Shown here piece after piece: positions 9,383 through 17,443 of a stretch of DNA of 53,135 nucleotides. Numbering within the stretch: position 1 is the stretch's first letter; the number at the start of each line of letters is the position of its first letter. Source of the stretch: Lachnospiraceae bacterium (GTDB lineage Bacteria > Bacillota > Clostridia > Lachnospirales > Lachnospiraceae); assembly GCA_910575605.1 (NCBI GenBank), contig CAJTEW010000024.1, positions 1 to 53,135 of the forward strand, read 5' to 3'. The notes under the pieces were generated by a model, which was not told the DNA's origin, did no database searches, and was given only the letters and a program-made list of their open reading frames with translations. Position numbers and translations under genes: made by a program.

Positions 9383-9904
9383 TTATGGTTTCCTTTTTAT
9401 GTAGTATCCATTGGAATCGTAAGCTCCAGTAGCCAGCAATTTCCTCCGGAATCCTTCTAATTTCTTTTGGAACCGATTGCCTTTTTCTACAATCGTCTGC
9501 ATGGTAAGTGCATCAATCAAGCCGTCTATATGCCCAGCGATGCGGTAATAACGGCCAGTATTCTCATAGGGCGAGAGGGTAGATAATATTTCTTCCAGTT
9601 TTTGCTGTTTTTCACGTAGCCATTCATTCCAGATGTCCAGCTTTAAATCAGTCATTTTAATCTTATCCGATGGAGCTGGTATATCCAACTCCGTAATAGA
9701 CCAACAGGTCCAGTCGCCGTGTATGACAGCCCTGGCGCTGAACCCTCTCAGGTAGGTGTTTTCCTGCTCTTCCTCTGTCTGGGAAACGTGATCCAGAGTC
9801 ATCCGGTAGCTTTTCTCCATCTTTTCATAGAGTTCTTGATAATCTGTAGAGACGTTCGGATCGTTCAGACTGTCTCCATAGCTGCATAATACATATAATT
9901 TCAT
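9383..9904 (-). CDS. Hypothetical element protein, 173 aa
   Basis: I do not recognise this family. The protein begins MKLYVLCSYGDSL, is soluble and helical, and has a basic C-terminal third (FQKKLEGFRRKLLATGAYDS). AAAAAGGAGTAGAACAC precedes the ATG. It is the last gene of the long leftward operon that starts at ssb. The 104-base gap to the gene upstream (9905-10008) contains small GC-rich inverted repeats (for example ATGC-TTC-GCAT near 9986) that could attenuate or stabilise the message. Confidence 0.55.
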   Translation of the reverse strand: MKLYVLCSYGDSLNDPNVSTDYQELYEKMEKSYRMTLDHVSQTEEEQENTYLRGFSARAVIHGDWTCWSITELDIPAPSDKIKMTDLKLDIWNEWLREKQQKLEEILSTLSPYENTGRYYRIAGHIDGLIDALTMQTIVEKGNRFQKKLEGFRRKLLATGAYDSNGYYIKRKP

Positions 9905-10008
9905 GTGTTCTACTCCTTTTTAATTGGTATCGACACGTGCTGCTTCGCGTCACCTGCCATGTCGTCGGAAAGCATTCCTAAAAATGCTTCGCATTTGCCT
10001 TCCTCCTA

Positions 10009-10599
10009 TCAGTTATTCGGGGAATAGGGATCTTGAAATCTGTGTACCTCAATGCCCGTATCCTCTAAAAGCCCGTCCAGTATTTCTAGCGTGTGTGCGG
10101 GATAGCCCATCTCGGCAAAGCGTTGTAGCAGACTGGACTCTGTAGGAAACATTTCCCCATATTCCAGTTTCTTGCCTACGGGAATATCTGCTGGCGTCAG
10201 ATAGGATTCGTCTTCGATAGACACAGCATAGTGGTCGGGGAAATACTGGCCGGAATGGTCGGTATTGATATAAATATTACACCCCGGTTCTATGCTTTGC
10301 ATGGCAAAATCCACCTGATAGGCTTCGGCAATCGCATGGTACGCATCATAAAGCGGGGACCATGCTGCAGAAGTACCAAGAAGGATATTGTCGTCATTCC
10401 GCTCCATATAGATAACCGTTCCTCTTAAGGAGATTCCATCCGTGGAGATATTTTTTAACCGGAACAGGTTGCCGATCCATGCAAGGTCTTCGTTTCGGCA
10501 GAAAACAATGGATGTTTCCAGGTCTTCCCATAGTGCAGTCAGATATTCCGGATGCGATTCCGAATAGAAATAGACATCATCACAGCAGATATTTGCCAT
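10009..10599 (-). CDS. Hypothetical protein, possibly of YubB/DUF1281 ferredoxin-like type
   Basis: A 196-residue soluble acidic protein. The opening MANICCDDVYFYSE, the mid-protein WSPLYDAYHAIAEAY and the EPGCNIYINTDHSGQYF block resemble the pattern of the YubB/DUF1281 ferredoxin-like family of plasmid proteins, but the match is from memory and distant. The function is unknown. Its ATG overlaps the stop of the 10599-10937 gene (TAATG) and is preceded by GGAGGTGGAT inside that gene, so it is translationally coupled to it. Confidence 0.5.
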   Translation of the reverse strand: MANICCDDVYFYSESHPEYLTALWEDLETSIVFCRNEDLAWIGNLFRLKNISTDGISLRGTVIYMERNDDNILLGTSAAWSPLYDAYHAIAEAYQVDFAMQSIEPGCNIYINTDHSGQYFPDHYAVSIEDESYLTPADIPVGKKLEYGEMFPTESSLLQRFAEMGYPAHTLEILDGLLEDTGIEVHRFQDPYSPNN

Positions 10600-10937
10600 T
10601 ATCCATCCACCTCCAGTTCTCCCGTTATGTTTTGAAAGAGTTTCGCATTTCTTATCAGTTGTTCGATTTCATCAATGACCAGATCCAGTGTTACATTGTA
10701 TGCTGTATTGGAATCTTCCTTTTTATTGTAGATTTCATATGCTTTATCCAGAAGAGTTTTTTCTTTGGCAAGAGTTTCATATGGAAGATTGCACAGGCCG
10801 TCTTCCTCCTGTTTGCGCTCAGTACAACGGGTGATAAAATCAACTTCCCAGTAAAAGCGGAGCTGCCTGCGGTATATTTCTTCTATTTCCTGATCCGACA
10901 GGTGCGCTGTTGTTTTCAGTTCCATATTGGTATTCAT
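10599..10937 (-). CDS. Small hypothetical protein, 112 aa
   Basis: An unrecognised helical, charged protein (EIEEIYRRQLRFYWEVDFIT near residues 17-36). GAAAGGAAAAGAAAT precedes the ATG at 10937. That ATG lies well inside the preceding gene, in another frame, giving a 98-base overlap. Its stop overlaps the next start. Such packing suggests an obligately coupled trio (10840-11496, 10599-10937, 10009-10599). Confidence 0.5.
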   Translation of the reverse strand: MNTNMELKTTAHLSDQEIEEIYRRQLRFYWEVDFITRCTERKQEEDGLCNLPYETLAKEKTLLDKAYEIYNKKEDSNTAYNVTLDLVIDEIEQLIRNAKLFQNITGELEVDG

Positions 10938-11496
10938 ATTTCTTTTCCTTTCGTAATTCTGTGTTTATAGAGTCCTTTGAGTTAGGGTAAAATAAAAATT
11001 TCCCCCAGAGATTTAATTCCTGATTTGTCCAGATTCCGTTCCTTAAAATTTGTCTGGTTAAAGTATTATAGGTAACAGGTTCCGTCTCCGGATTGTCCAG
11101 ATCAAACACCAGGCAGGTTTTCAGGTCAATGTACGGCCATAAGGCACATTCTATTTTCTGCCGCAGTTCCAGAGCCATCTGGTAAAGCTGGTCTGAATTG
11201 TAGGTTCTGGAAATACAGGAACTCATCTGCCTTTCCATGCCGGAATCTGCGATCACCTGGTTGACGACAGCAGCCTGCTCAGTGATAGGGATATCTGGAT
11301 TGAGGATCAGCCGGTCTGTGAGGACTGCTTTCACAAATGCCGTCGCAGTACCGCCAATCTGCCGGAGCAGGGCTTCATATGGCTGCCGATAATAGGTTCT
11401 CAGGACATCCGGGGGTACGGCCTCCCGGTTTTTCTTTAGGGTGGAAAGCAGCTTTTCAAGGCTGCTTCCCAGTTCCTGCATCTTTGTCAAGCGCAC
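10840..11496 (-). CDS. Hypothetical protein, 218 aa, long overlap with next gene
   Basis: A helical protein with GTG start at 11496, overlapping the stop of the preceding gene by 10 bases; an ATG at 11481 is the alternative. The conserved-looking part ends near FLFYPNSKDS (about residue 175). The last 40 or so residues are low-complexity and lie over the start of the following gene in another frame, so a frameshift that lengthened the C-terminus is possible. No family was recognised and no membrane segment is seen. Confidence 0.5.
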   Translation of the reverse strand: MRLTKMQELGSSLEKLLSTLKKNREAVPPDVLRTYYRQPYEALLRQIGGTATAFVKAVLTDRLILNPDIPITEQAAVVNQVIADSGMERQMSSCISRTYNSDQLYQMALELRQKIECALWPYIDLKTCLVFDLDNPETEPVTYNTLTRQILRNGIWTNQELNLWGKFLFYPNSKDSINTELRKEKKYEYQYGTENNSAPVGSGNRRNIPQAAPLLLGS

Positions 11497-11738
11497 ATCA
11501 CCCCACTCTCCGTAGAGACGGTTTCGTATCTGAGATGGTAAATGGTATTACAGGTCTCAAATTTTATGCCGTCTTCCGCCACTTCCATAATCTTTAAAAC
11601 CATAGAAGTTGTAAAGAGCTGGTGACGGGTACGGATCCATGCATGCTCTCCGATACAGAGAGGCAGGGATGGGGTGCCGGCCATGGTGACGATTGCTTTC
11701 TTGACATTCTGTAATGGTTCTTTTCGGTGCCTTTTCAT
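11487..11738 (-). CDS. Small basic hypothetical protein, 83 aa
   Basis: The start chosen is the ATG at 11738 (MKRHRKEPLQNVKKAIV), because AAAGAAAGGAAGATATTTACC precedes it; the frame is open further up to 11792, but without a ribosome site. It has a basic N-terminus followed by a beta-rich body (CIGEHAWIRTRHQLFTTSMV), which could be a small nucleic-acid-binding or SH3-like fold, though this is only an impression. It lies between the methyltransferase gene and a coupled trio of unknown genes. Confidence 0.5.
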   Translation of the reverse strand: MKRHRKEPLQNVKKAIVTMAGTPSLPLCIGEHAWIRTRHQLFTTSMVLKIMEVAEDGIKFETCNTIYHLRYETVSTESGVMCA

Positions 11739-11778
11739 GGTAAATATCTTCCTTTCTTTGGGTGATTGTGTTATATTT

Positions 11779-12834
11779 CTAAGCCACAGCATAGTTTAAG
11801 CGGTAGCATCCCTGGGCTGTCCTGAGATACTGGTCCGGATGCTCGTAGATGGTTGCCCGGATCCGGTCCTCATAGTGTGGGTTCTTCCGTGCTTTGGGAT
11901 GATCCCGCAGCAGGTCATACAGATCCGATAATGCGGCTGTCCCGCCGATACTTTCCATGGTCATCCGGATCAGATGGTGCCAGGTGATGGTCTGAAGGTC
12001 TGTACAGCTTACCGACAGGCAGCCTTCCTGCCTGCAGGAAAAGGGAACCGTCAGGGAATCGGCTTTCTTAAGCATCAGCACATATTCCGTGACGACCGGT
12101 ATGAACGGCTTCTTGTACCTGCGGTTATCGGATACGCAGTTGAACTGGCCTTTTACAAGAAAAGATTCAAATTCGCCCATACGCATCAGGTCGTTCTGCA
12201 TGCTGTAGAAGTGTCCGTCTTTCCGGATGTCCCCCACCAGTACCGCGAGCCTGCCGTCTTTCCGTAATGCAAAGAAGAACTTCCGGATACAGTAATTTAA
12301 CTTTTCCAGGAAATCCTGATAGTTCTCACATCTCGACAGGTCATCCGGGTGGGGCCTGCCCCACATATTTCCGCTGTACTTGATGATGTCATGGTACGGC
12401 GGATGGAAAAAGATCAGGTCGGCCGAGTCCTCCACATCATTTCTTAATGCGTTCCAGTTCCCATAGCCGTAAGCAGGTGCAGGATTCAGGTCGTAAAGTA
12501 ATGACCGTACCTGAAAATGATCTGCCACGGCCTGGGAAGTCCCGGAACCGCTCATCGGATCCATCAGGGTAAACTGGCTGATGTCCTTTCCGTAATAACG
12601 CTTGCAGTCCAGAACATAGCGCAGGATGGAAGCAACCACTTCCGGAGAGCAGTTGCCTCTCCAGTGGCTGTCCCCGCCGTTTCCGCGCTCCGGAAATGCC
12701 ATAAAGGAAGTAAGCTCTTTGCCTACCCGTTTCCGCAGTCCCTCCGTGCCGAGCATTCCAGCGATGGTCTGCCATTCTGTACCAAATTCCTTTTGCAGAA
12801 GCTCTGCTGCACGCTGTATCTGTGAATCATTCAT
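11779..12834 (-). CDS. Orphan DNA methyltransferase (N4/N6 amino type)
   Basis: A 351-residue protein with a Rossmann methyltransferase core: SAM-binding motif I DPMSGSGT at residues 92-99 and a catalytic motif IV of the PPY type (FFHPPY, residues 142-147), with HPPY replacing the usual D/N/SPPY. The C-terminal ~70 residues (ALSDLYDLLRDHPKARKNPH, then RIRATIYEHPDQY) look like a winged helix of the HARE-HTH/restriction-associated type, a likely DNA-binding module. No restriction endonuclease is adjacent, so it is probably a solitary enzyme, perhaps protecting the element from host restriction or regulating transfer. The H in motif IV leaves some doubt about activity. Confidence 0.72.
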   Translation of the reverse strand: MNDSQIQRAAELLQKEFGTEWQTIAGMLGTEGLRKRVGKELTSFMAFPERGNGGDSHWRGNCSPEVVASILRYVLDCKRYYGKDISQFTLMDPMSGSGTSQAVADHFQVRSLLYDLNPAPAYGYGNWNALRNDVEDSADLIFFHPPYHDIIKYSGNMWGRPHPDDLSRCENYQDFLEKLNYCIRKFFFALRKDGRLAVLVGDIRKDGHFYSMQNDLMRMGEFESFLVKGQFNCVSDNRRYKKPFIPVVTEYVLMLKKADSLTVPFSCRQEGCLSVSCTDLQTITWHHLIRMTMESIGGTAALSDLYDLLRDHPKARKNPHYEDRIRATIYEHPDQYLRTAQGCYRLNYAVA

Positions 12835-12846
12835 AGCAATTCTCCC

Positions 12847-13380
12847 CTACATTAATGCAAGTGCCCGCAGCCTCTGTCGCATCCGGCTGAAACGGCTTTC
12901 CACACCATAGACTGAGATCCTGCATTTTTCTGCAATCTCCTGATAGGTATAGCCGTCTGCCTTCAGACGGACGACTTCCTGCTCTTTCGGCGTGATATAG
13001 GCAAGCAGTTTGACTAGTAATTTCTGGTTGTCCAGAGTTTCCGCGGCTCGCTGCATTCGGTTGGGGAGAAGTGTGTCAATGGACAGGCATTCCTCCTCTA
13101 ATGGGTTGGTAACAGCAGAACGCTTTTCACGGTTCCAGTAGGTATATTCGTTGATCAGACAGTCATTCATGTTCCGCCATGCAATGGTACTGAAGGCATA
13201 GTTATCGGTTAACCTGGGGGTTTCCAGATATTCCTGTACGGCTAACAGATAGCCGAAGATGACCACATCATAAAATTCGTCCGCATCCAGTCTCTTCCTG
13301 GAGAGGAAACATTCTACGATCTGATGGTTCTGTTCTGCAAACTGCTGTTGCTTGGGGGTTAATAGATGTATTTTTTTCAT
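12847..13380 (-). CDS. Sigma-70 family RNA polymerase sigma factor (element-borne)
   Basis: A 177-residue protein with a region 2-like segment (DNYAFSTIAWRNMNDCLINE, about residues 59-78) and a region 4 helix-turn-helix (ITPKEQEVVRLKADGYTYQE then IAEKCRISVYGVESRFSRMR, about 129-170). It lacks regions 1 and 3, as in small ECF-like or element-specific sigma factors. It would direct RNA polymerase to specific promoters, possibly on the element itself. It sits between the methyltransferase (12 bases) and the AbrB/SpoVT gene (20 bases) in one operon. A second sigma-like protein is encoded at 25587-26171. Confidence 0.75.
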   Translation of the reverse strand: MKKIHLLTPKQQQFAEQNHQIVECFLSRKRLDADEFYDVVIFGYLLAVQEYLETPRLTDNYAFSTIAWRNMNDCLINEYTYWNREKRSAVTNPLEEECLSIDTLLPNRMQRAAETLDNQKLLVKLLAYITPKEQEVVRLKADGYTYQEIAEKCRISVYGVESRFSRMRQRLRALALM

Positions 13381-13399
13381 AGTATTTTTATCCTTTCTT

Positions 13400-13942
13400 T
13401 CAGTTAGATTTTATTTCTTGTTCAGATTGTCTTTGACCGATAAATTCATGTGTAATTGTGGCTGCCACTAACCGTGCACATCCGATCTCCACCTCGGTAA
13501 GAGGCTTTGGGGAAAGCACTGCTAATGCCAGAGGCTTTTCGGCATGGACAGGGAAAAGCGCAGCAACTGGTGTTCCTGAACTGGAGGTGAGATAGATTTG
13601 CCTGCTCATGTCCGGGAGATACTCTTTTTCAGCCTGGATGCAGGCAGAGAGTTCCTTGGAGACAGGGGTTCTGTCTGGAAGAAAACTTCCTACTGCACGA
13701 ACGACCTGCGTATCAGAACAGAGTGCAACGGTGTGCCGGCTGCTGTTGTACAGAATGGTAAGGAAGGATGCGAGCCTGTGTGTGTCTACAGGCAGCTCTC
13801 CGCATTTCCTGAGATGGATCTCCCGGCCGGAAAGCTCCGCTTCCAAAGCATCCTGATTCACAAGGTTTAAACTCTTTCGCATCTTGGTCGGAATCACGAT
13901 TCTTCCCTGTGCGTCCAGTGTGCAGATATCGGTATATTTCAT
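13400..13942 (-). CDS. AbrB/SpoVT-type transcriptional regulator
   Basis: A 180-residue protein. Residues 1-50 are a swapped-hairpin AbrB domain (CTLDAQGRIVIPTKMRKSLN), followed by a GAF-like sensory domain to the end, the same two-domain design as the sporulation regulator SpoVT. It would bind DNA as a dimer or tetramer and may sense a small ligand. GAAGGTGAACCT precedes the ATG. It lies within the leftward ssb operon, so it could autoregulate or control element timing. A chromosomal SpoVT is about the same length (about 178 residues), but the context here is clearly the element. Confidence 0.75.
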   Translation of the reverse strand: MKYTDICTLDAQGRIVIPTKMRKSLNLVNQDALEAELSGREIHLRKCGELPVDTHRLASFLTILYNSSRHTVALCSDTQVVRAVGSFLPDRTPVSKELSACIQAEKEYLPDMSRQIYLTSSSGTPVAALFPVHAEKPLALAVLSPKPLTEVEIGCARLVAATITHEFIGQRQSEQEIKSN

Positions 13943-14017
13943 AGGTTCACCTTCTTTCTAACAGAAAAGAAGCCGCCATGAGGCCGCTTCCTTTCCGAAA
14001 ATGATAGTACCTGAAAT

Positions 14018-14926
14018 CTAAGCGGCATAAGCATTTCCCTGCGCCTGATTCTGGTATGGGTTATTCTGTATATTATTTTGCATATAGTCCGGAGCCGGGT
14101 TTTGATACTGTCCGTTTGGTGCATAATCCTGAGATTGTCCTTGGTATTGCTCGTTTTGGGGATAATCGGGATTCTGCCCCGGATATTGCCCGTTTTGGGA
14201 ATAATAGGAGTTCTGCTCCGGATATTGCCCATCCTGTGCGTAACCCTGATCTTGACCCTGCGCCTGATTCTGCGCCTGCCAGTCCTGTTGTTGCTTCTCA
14301 TACGCCTGCTTTCCGTTTGCAATCAGTGACGGTGCCATACATGCCTCCCAGTTGGTGATATAGGAATCCGTGCGCTTTAAGAGCGTATAGAGATCCATAT
14401 CCGTCAGCTGGATAAATGCATTCTTCTCCGAGAGAAAGCTTCCGGATTTCATATAGGAACCGCCCTTCTGGTTCTGGACTTTCACGCCCTTCCCGTTTAC
14501 AATCTGAATCCGCCACGGACTCTTCATTGGACGCCCGCTGGAATCGTTCGTATGGCGCGAGATGGAAAACTGCTGCGCCGTAGAATACCCCTGTGCATCG
14601 GGAGCGCCGTAAATCTTGCTCTGGGACCATTCAAATTCCTGAAATCCGGCAGTGATCCGTGTTAGGATAAACTGGATCTGTTCAGGAGCCAGATTAAACT
14701 GTGCGATCACATTCTTATCGCCAGTGCCGTTGGAATAGTCCTGGATCGTGACCTTGATCAGCGAATTTGCCTTATGGTCATTTTCCTTATACTCTCCTTT
14801 GGCATGGAGCTGAGCATAATGGGTCAGCGCCGCGCATTTCAACTGGTCATAGACAGCAATCAGCTTCCGGTCGGTCTGGACTTTGCAGATCTGAGGGGAA
14901 ATTCTCGTTTGGTAATTCTGATTCAT
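14018..14926 (-). CDS. Hypothetical protein with Gln/Tyr/Asn-rich tail
   Basis: A 302-residue protein. Residues 1-205 form a folded, basic domain (IKVTIQDYSNGTGDKNVIAQ; SPWRIQIVNGKGVKVQNQKG). Residues 206-302 are a repetitive low-complexity tail of QGYAQDGQYPEQNSYYSQNG-like units. The tail resembles the disordered tails of SSB proteins or phase-separating domains, so a nucleic-acid-associated role beside the element SSB is plausible, but the family is unrecognised. AGAAGGGACATTGATTT precedes the ATG. The neighbours are the VWA protein and the SpoVT-like regulator. Confidence 0.6.
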   Translation of the reverse strand: MNQNYQTRISPQICKVQTDRKLIAVYDQLKCAALTHYAQLHAKGEYKENDHKANSLIKVTIQDYSNGTGDKNVIAQFNLAPEQIQFILTRITAGFQEFEWSQSKIYGAPDAQGYSTAQQFSISRHTNDSSGRPMKSPWRIQIVNGKGVKVQNQKGGSYMKSGSFLSEKNAFIQLTDMDLYTLLKRTDSYITNWEACMAPSLIANGKQAYEKQQQDWQAQNQAQGQDQGYAQDGQYPEQNSYYSQNGQYPGQNPDYPQNEQYQGQSQDYAPNGQYQNPAPDYMQNNIQNNPYQNQAQGNAYAA

Positions 14927-14982
14927 AAATCAATGTCCCTTCTTTCTGTTAGTTAAAAATGTTTTTTCATGTTTCTTATGGC

Positions 14983-17097
14983 CTATTTCAAATACTGTTT
15001 TACAAGGAGAGCCATGTTCTTCGGCAGTTTTTCGAGCTTTGTGATATCCAGGAAACCATCCTGATAGATCCGCTTGATGTTCTCCTTGTCTGAGCCGATG
15101 GCTGCCGCAAAGAGGATGATCCCTTTCTTTGAATATTCCTTCTTAATCCCGCGTAGGTCTGCCTCTGCTTCCGTACCGTAGTATCCATAATCCGCTGGCT
15201 GCCCATCGGAAATGATGATGAGCAGCTTCTGGGTTTCCGGACGTTTGCTTAAATGCTCTGCAACATAGCGTAAGGCGGCTCCGTCCCGGTTACCGTTTCT
15301 GGCGCTCATGTCCATCAGCCGGTAGCGGTCGGAAGTATCTAAGGAATCAAATTCTGCATAAGAATAAAGCGCTACCCCAGCTTCACAGTCCGGTGTGGTA
15401 TGCCCATAGATAGTGACCGGTATCTGCAGGCTCTGGCAGAAATCGTAAAGTACGATCGCTGTCATCCTTGCGTAAGTGATCCGGTCAGCACAGCTCATAG
15501 AGCCGCTTTCATCGATCAGGAGTCCTACGGCCAGCTTCTGTTCTTCAGAAGGGAGCCTTGTCCGTGTAAAAAATGTGCCGTCCTCATGGTGGAGCGCCCT
15601 TGTGTCCAGGCGTTTTCCAAACTGCAGGTTCTTTAATTTCCCGCCTTCGCTTTCTTCCTTCAGGAGTGGGGCGATGGTTTTCTGCAGTCTTTTGGAAACC
15701 CGGAGAAGCGGCGGAGCAATGGACTGGTAAGATTGAATCAGATAATCCGGTACACTGCACATCCGGTTTACCGTTACATGGATTCCTGCATGTGCATTGC
15801 CGTAATGGATATCATTTGCTGCCTTCTGCAGTTCCTCCGTCATTTCCTGCTGGTATTGTTCCTCTGCTTTTGCCGTTGCCACGCTGTTTAAAATACGGAA
15901 TAAATCACTGGCGGATTTCTCATAACCGGAACCCAGATACTGGTGGTTATAAGTAATGCCGGGATTATTACCGTCTAAGATCGTGGACGTCTTAGCAAGC
16001 TGGATTCGGTTGCCCTCTTCAGCTACGACATCCTTCGCATTTAACATGGCATTCTGGCGTTCCTGCGGAGGCAGTGCGGTAAATGGATTTGCTTTCTGCA
16101 TCTCCTTCCCTTCGTCTGCCTGCTTCGGCAGATTCCCGCCTTTTCCTGAAGGCAGAGGAGTACCGCCGTGAATCTGGCTTCCCAACATTCCTTCTAACAG
16201 CTGCTCTGCCTCATCCTCAGAGGTATTCTGAAGCTTTTCTCTGGTATCTTCAATTAATGGCTTGATATATTCCCATAGGATCCCAAGGATATGGTTGGCC
16301 GCATGTAAACGGTCTTTCATATCATCTGAATACAGCGATTCCTCCACATATGGCACACAATCCTCCAGATAATCCAGATAAGGGCCGGTATAGCCATTCA
16401 GATTATTGATAGTACCCGCCCTGCAATATTGCAGGAGAAGGTTTGCCATAATGGAAAAATCTGAGTATTCCTTGTCTATCTGGCTCTGAAGGGACGGCAT
16501 TAATTCATTCATCCGCATACTGTTCAGTTCAATTCCCTGCTTAAAGGTTCCGGGAAATGCTTCGCACATACGGGCCTCAATATAGATGTCTTCTAAAATA
16601 TTACTGATATGGGAAGCACATCTGGAGAGTGTCAGGCATGCCGCCTTATCTTTTTCCTGCATGGCTTCCAGCATCTCTTCACATCCCGTCTGGTACTGGT
16701 CATCAAAGGAAGGGGGTTCCGGATAAAAGGCGCCGTTATCCATACTGCCCAGATACAACCCCAGGGTTGTGAAATCTGTAAACAGCAGGTGTGCGGTTTC
16801 GTGTCCGTTTAACCCTGCCAGGCTTTCCGAGCGCAGCATCCGGGACGGGAAACTCTGGGTAATGTGGTTGCCGGCATTGATATGGATCTTATAATTGTCC
16901 GTATATGCAACGTCAGCGCCACTGGAGGTATCCCATTCCATAAGAGTCTGTAACCCCTGGCGGTAGCGGCCAGTAGCCGCTTTCGCCATAGAGGACAGGT
17001 ATTTCTGGTAGGCAGAGGACAGGAACAGCTCTTCATCCGTCAGGGTGAGGGTCTGATCCTTGATCATCTGCTGTAGTTTTTTCTGGTTGCTGTTCAA
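14983..17097 (-). CDS. VWA-domain protein with zincin-like HExxH motif
   Basis: A 704-residue protein. An N-terminal region carries HETAH at residues 99-103 (LNGHETAHLLFTDF), a zinc-peptidase-like signature. A helical middle with an acidic, glycine-rich linker (about 290-350) leads to a C-terminal von Willebrand A domain from about 520, with intact MIDAS residues D529-x-S531-x-S533 and D631. The arrangement resembles CobT/NorD-like proteins and DUF2201 putative metallopeptidases that partner with MoxR ATPases; such an ATPase gene lies 346 bases upstream. The pair probably acts as a chaperone or remodelling machine. The start is TTG at 17097, with AAAGGATGAATGAATT upstream. Target unknown. Confidence 0.72.
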   Translation of the reverse strand: MNSNQKKLQQMIKDQTLTLTDEELFLSSAYQKYLSSMAKAATGRYRQGLQTLMEWDTSSGADVAYTDNYKIHINAGNHITQSFPSRMLRSESLAGLNGHETAHLLFTDFTTLGLYLGSMDNGAFYPEPPSFDDQYQTGCEEMLEAMQEKDKAACLTLSRCASHISNILEDIYIEARMCEAFPGTFKQGIELNSMRMNELMPSLQSQIDKEYSDFSIMANLLLQYCRAGTINNLNGYTGPYLDYLEDCVPYVEESLYSDDMKDRLHAANHILGILWEYIKPLIEDTREKLQNTSEDEAEQLLEGMLGSQIHGGTPLPSGKGGNLPKQADEGKEMQKANPFTALPPQERQNAMLNAKDVVAEEGNRIQLAKTSTILDGNNPGITYNHQYLGSGYEKSASDLFRILNSVATAKAEEQYQQEMTEELQKAANDIHYGNAHAGIHVTVNRMCSVPDYLIQSYQSIAPPLLRVSKRLQKTIAPLLKEESEGGKLKNLQFGKRLDTRALHHEDGTFFTRTRLPSEEQKLAVGLLIDESGSMSCADRITYARMTAIVLYDFCQSLQIPVTIYGHTTPDCEAGVALYSYAEFDSLDTSDRYRLMDMSARNGNRDGAALRYVAEHLSKRPETQKLLIIISDGQPADYGYYGTEAEADLRGIKKEYSKKGIILFAAAIGSDKENIKRIYQDGFLDITKLEKLPKNMALLVKQYLK

Positions 17098-17185
17098 AAT
17101 TCATTCATCCTTTCTTTATATAGTTTATATTTCCAATCGCAATGGTCCACAGCCGATTACTATGAAAGGTGCAAAATCACTGCGA

Positions 17186-17431
17186 TTAAAATACTTTTTC
17201 CGTCAGAAGTTCTTCCATGGTACAGCAAAAATACAGCGCCATACGGTAAGTGATATAGGTCGGTGGAAGGACTTTTCCGGATTCGTAATTCATGATGGCT
17301 TTCCTCGGTACATGCAGGATCTTCGCCAGCGTTTTCTGGGAGAGCCTCCACCGTTTGGATTTTCTGAGATAAGAAAGATTGGTGGCTAAAATTCCCCGCA
17401 TCTCTTCCTCTGTGATCTGATAATCCCTCAT
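17186..17431 (-). CDS. XRE-family helix-turn-helix regulator, 81 aa
   Basis: A small one-domain Cro/C1-type DNA-binding protein: helix-turn-helix at about residues 29-55 (LSQKTLAKILHVPRKAIMNY), and the TYITYRMALYFCCTMEELLT end typical of the family. It starts after AAAGGGGGCTTTTT. It lies between the AAA ATPase gene (12 bases upstream) and the VWA gene, inside one operon, so it probably regulates this operon or another element promoter. Confidence 0.75.
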   Translation of the reverse strand: MRDYQITEEEMRGILATNLSYLRKSKRWRLSQKTLAKILHVPRKAIMNYESGKVLPPTYITYRMALYFCCTMEELLTEKVF

Positions 17432-17443
17432 AAAAAGCCCCCT

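Noticed and set aside
14056-14358. Long plus-strand reading frames opposite the Q/Y-rich protein
   Set aside because: They mirror the low-complexity repeats of the real minus-strand gene, lack ribosome sites and have no family resemblance.
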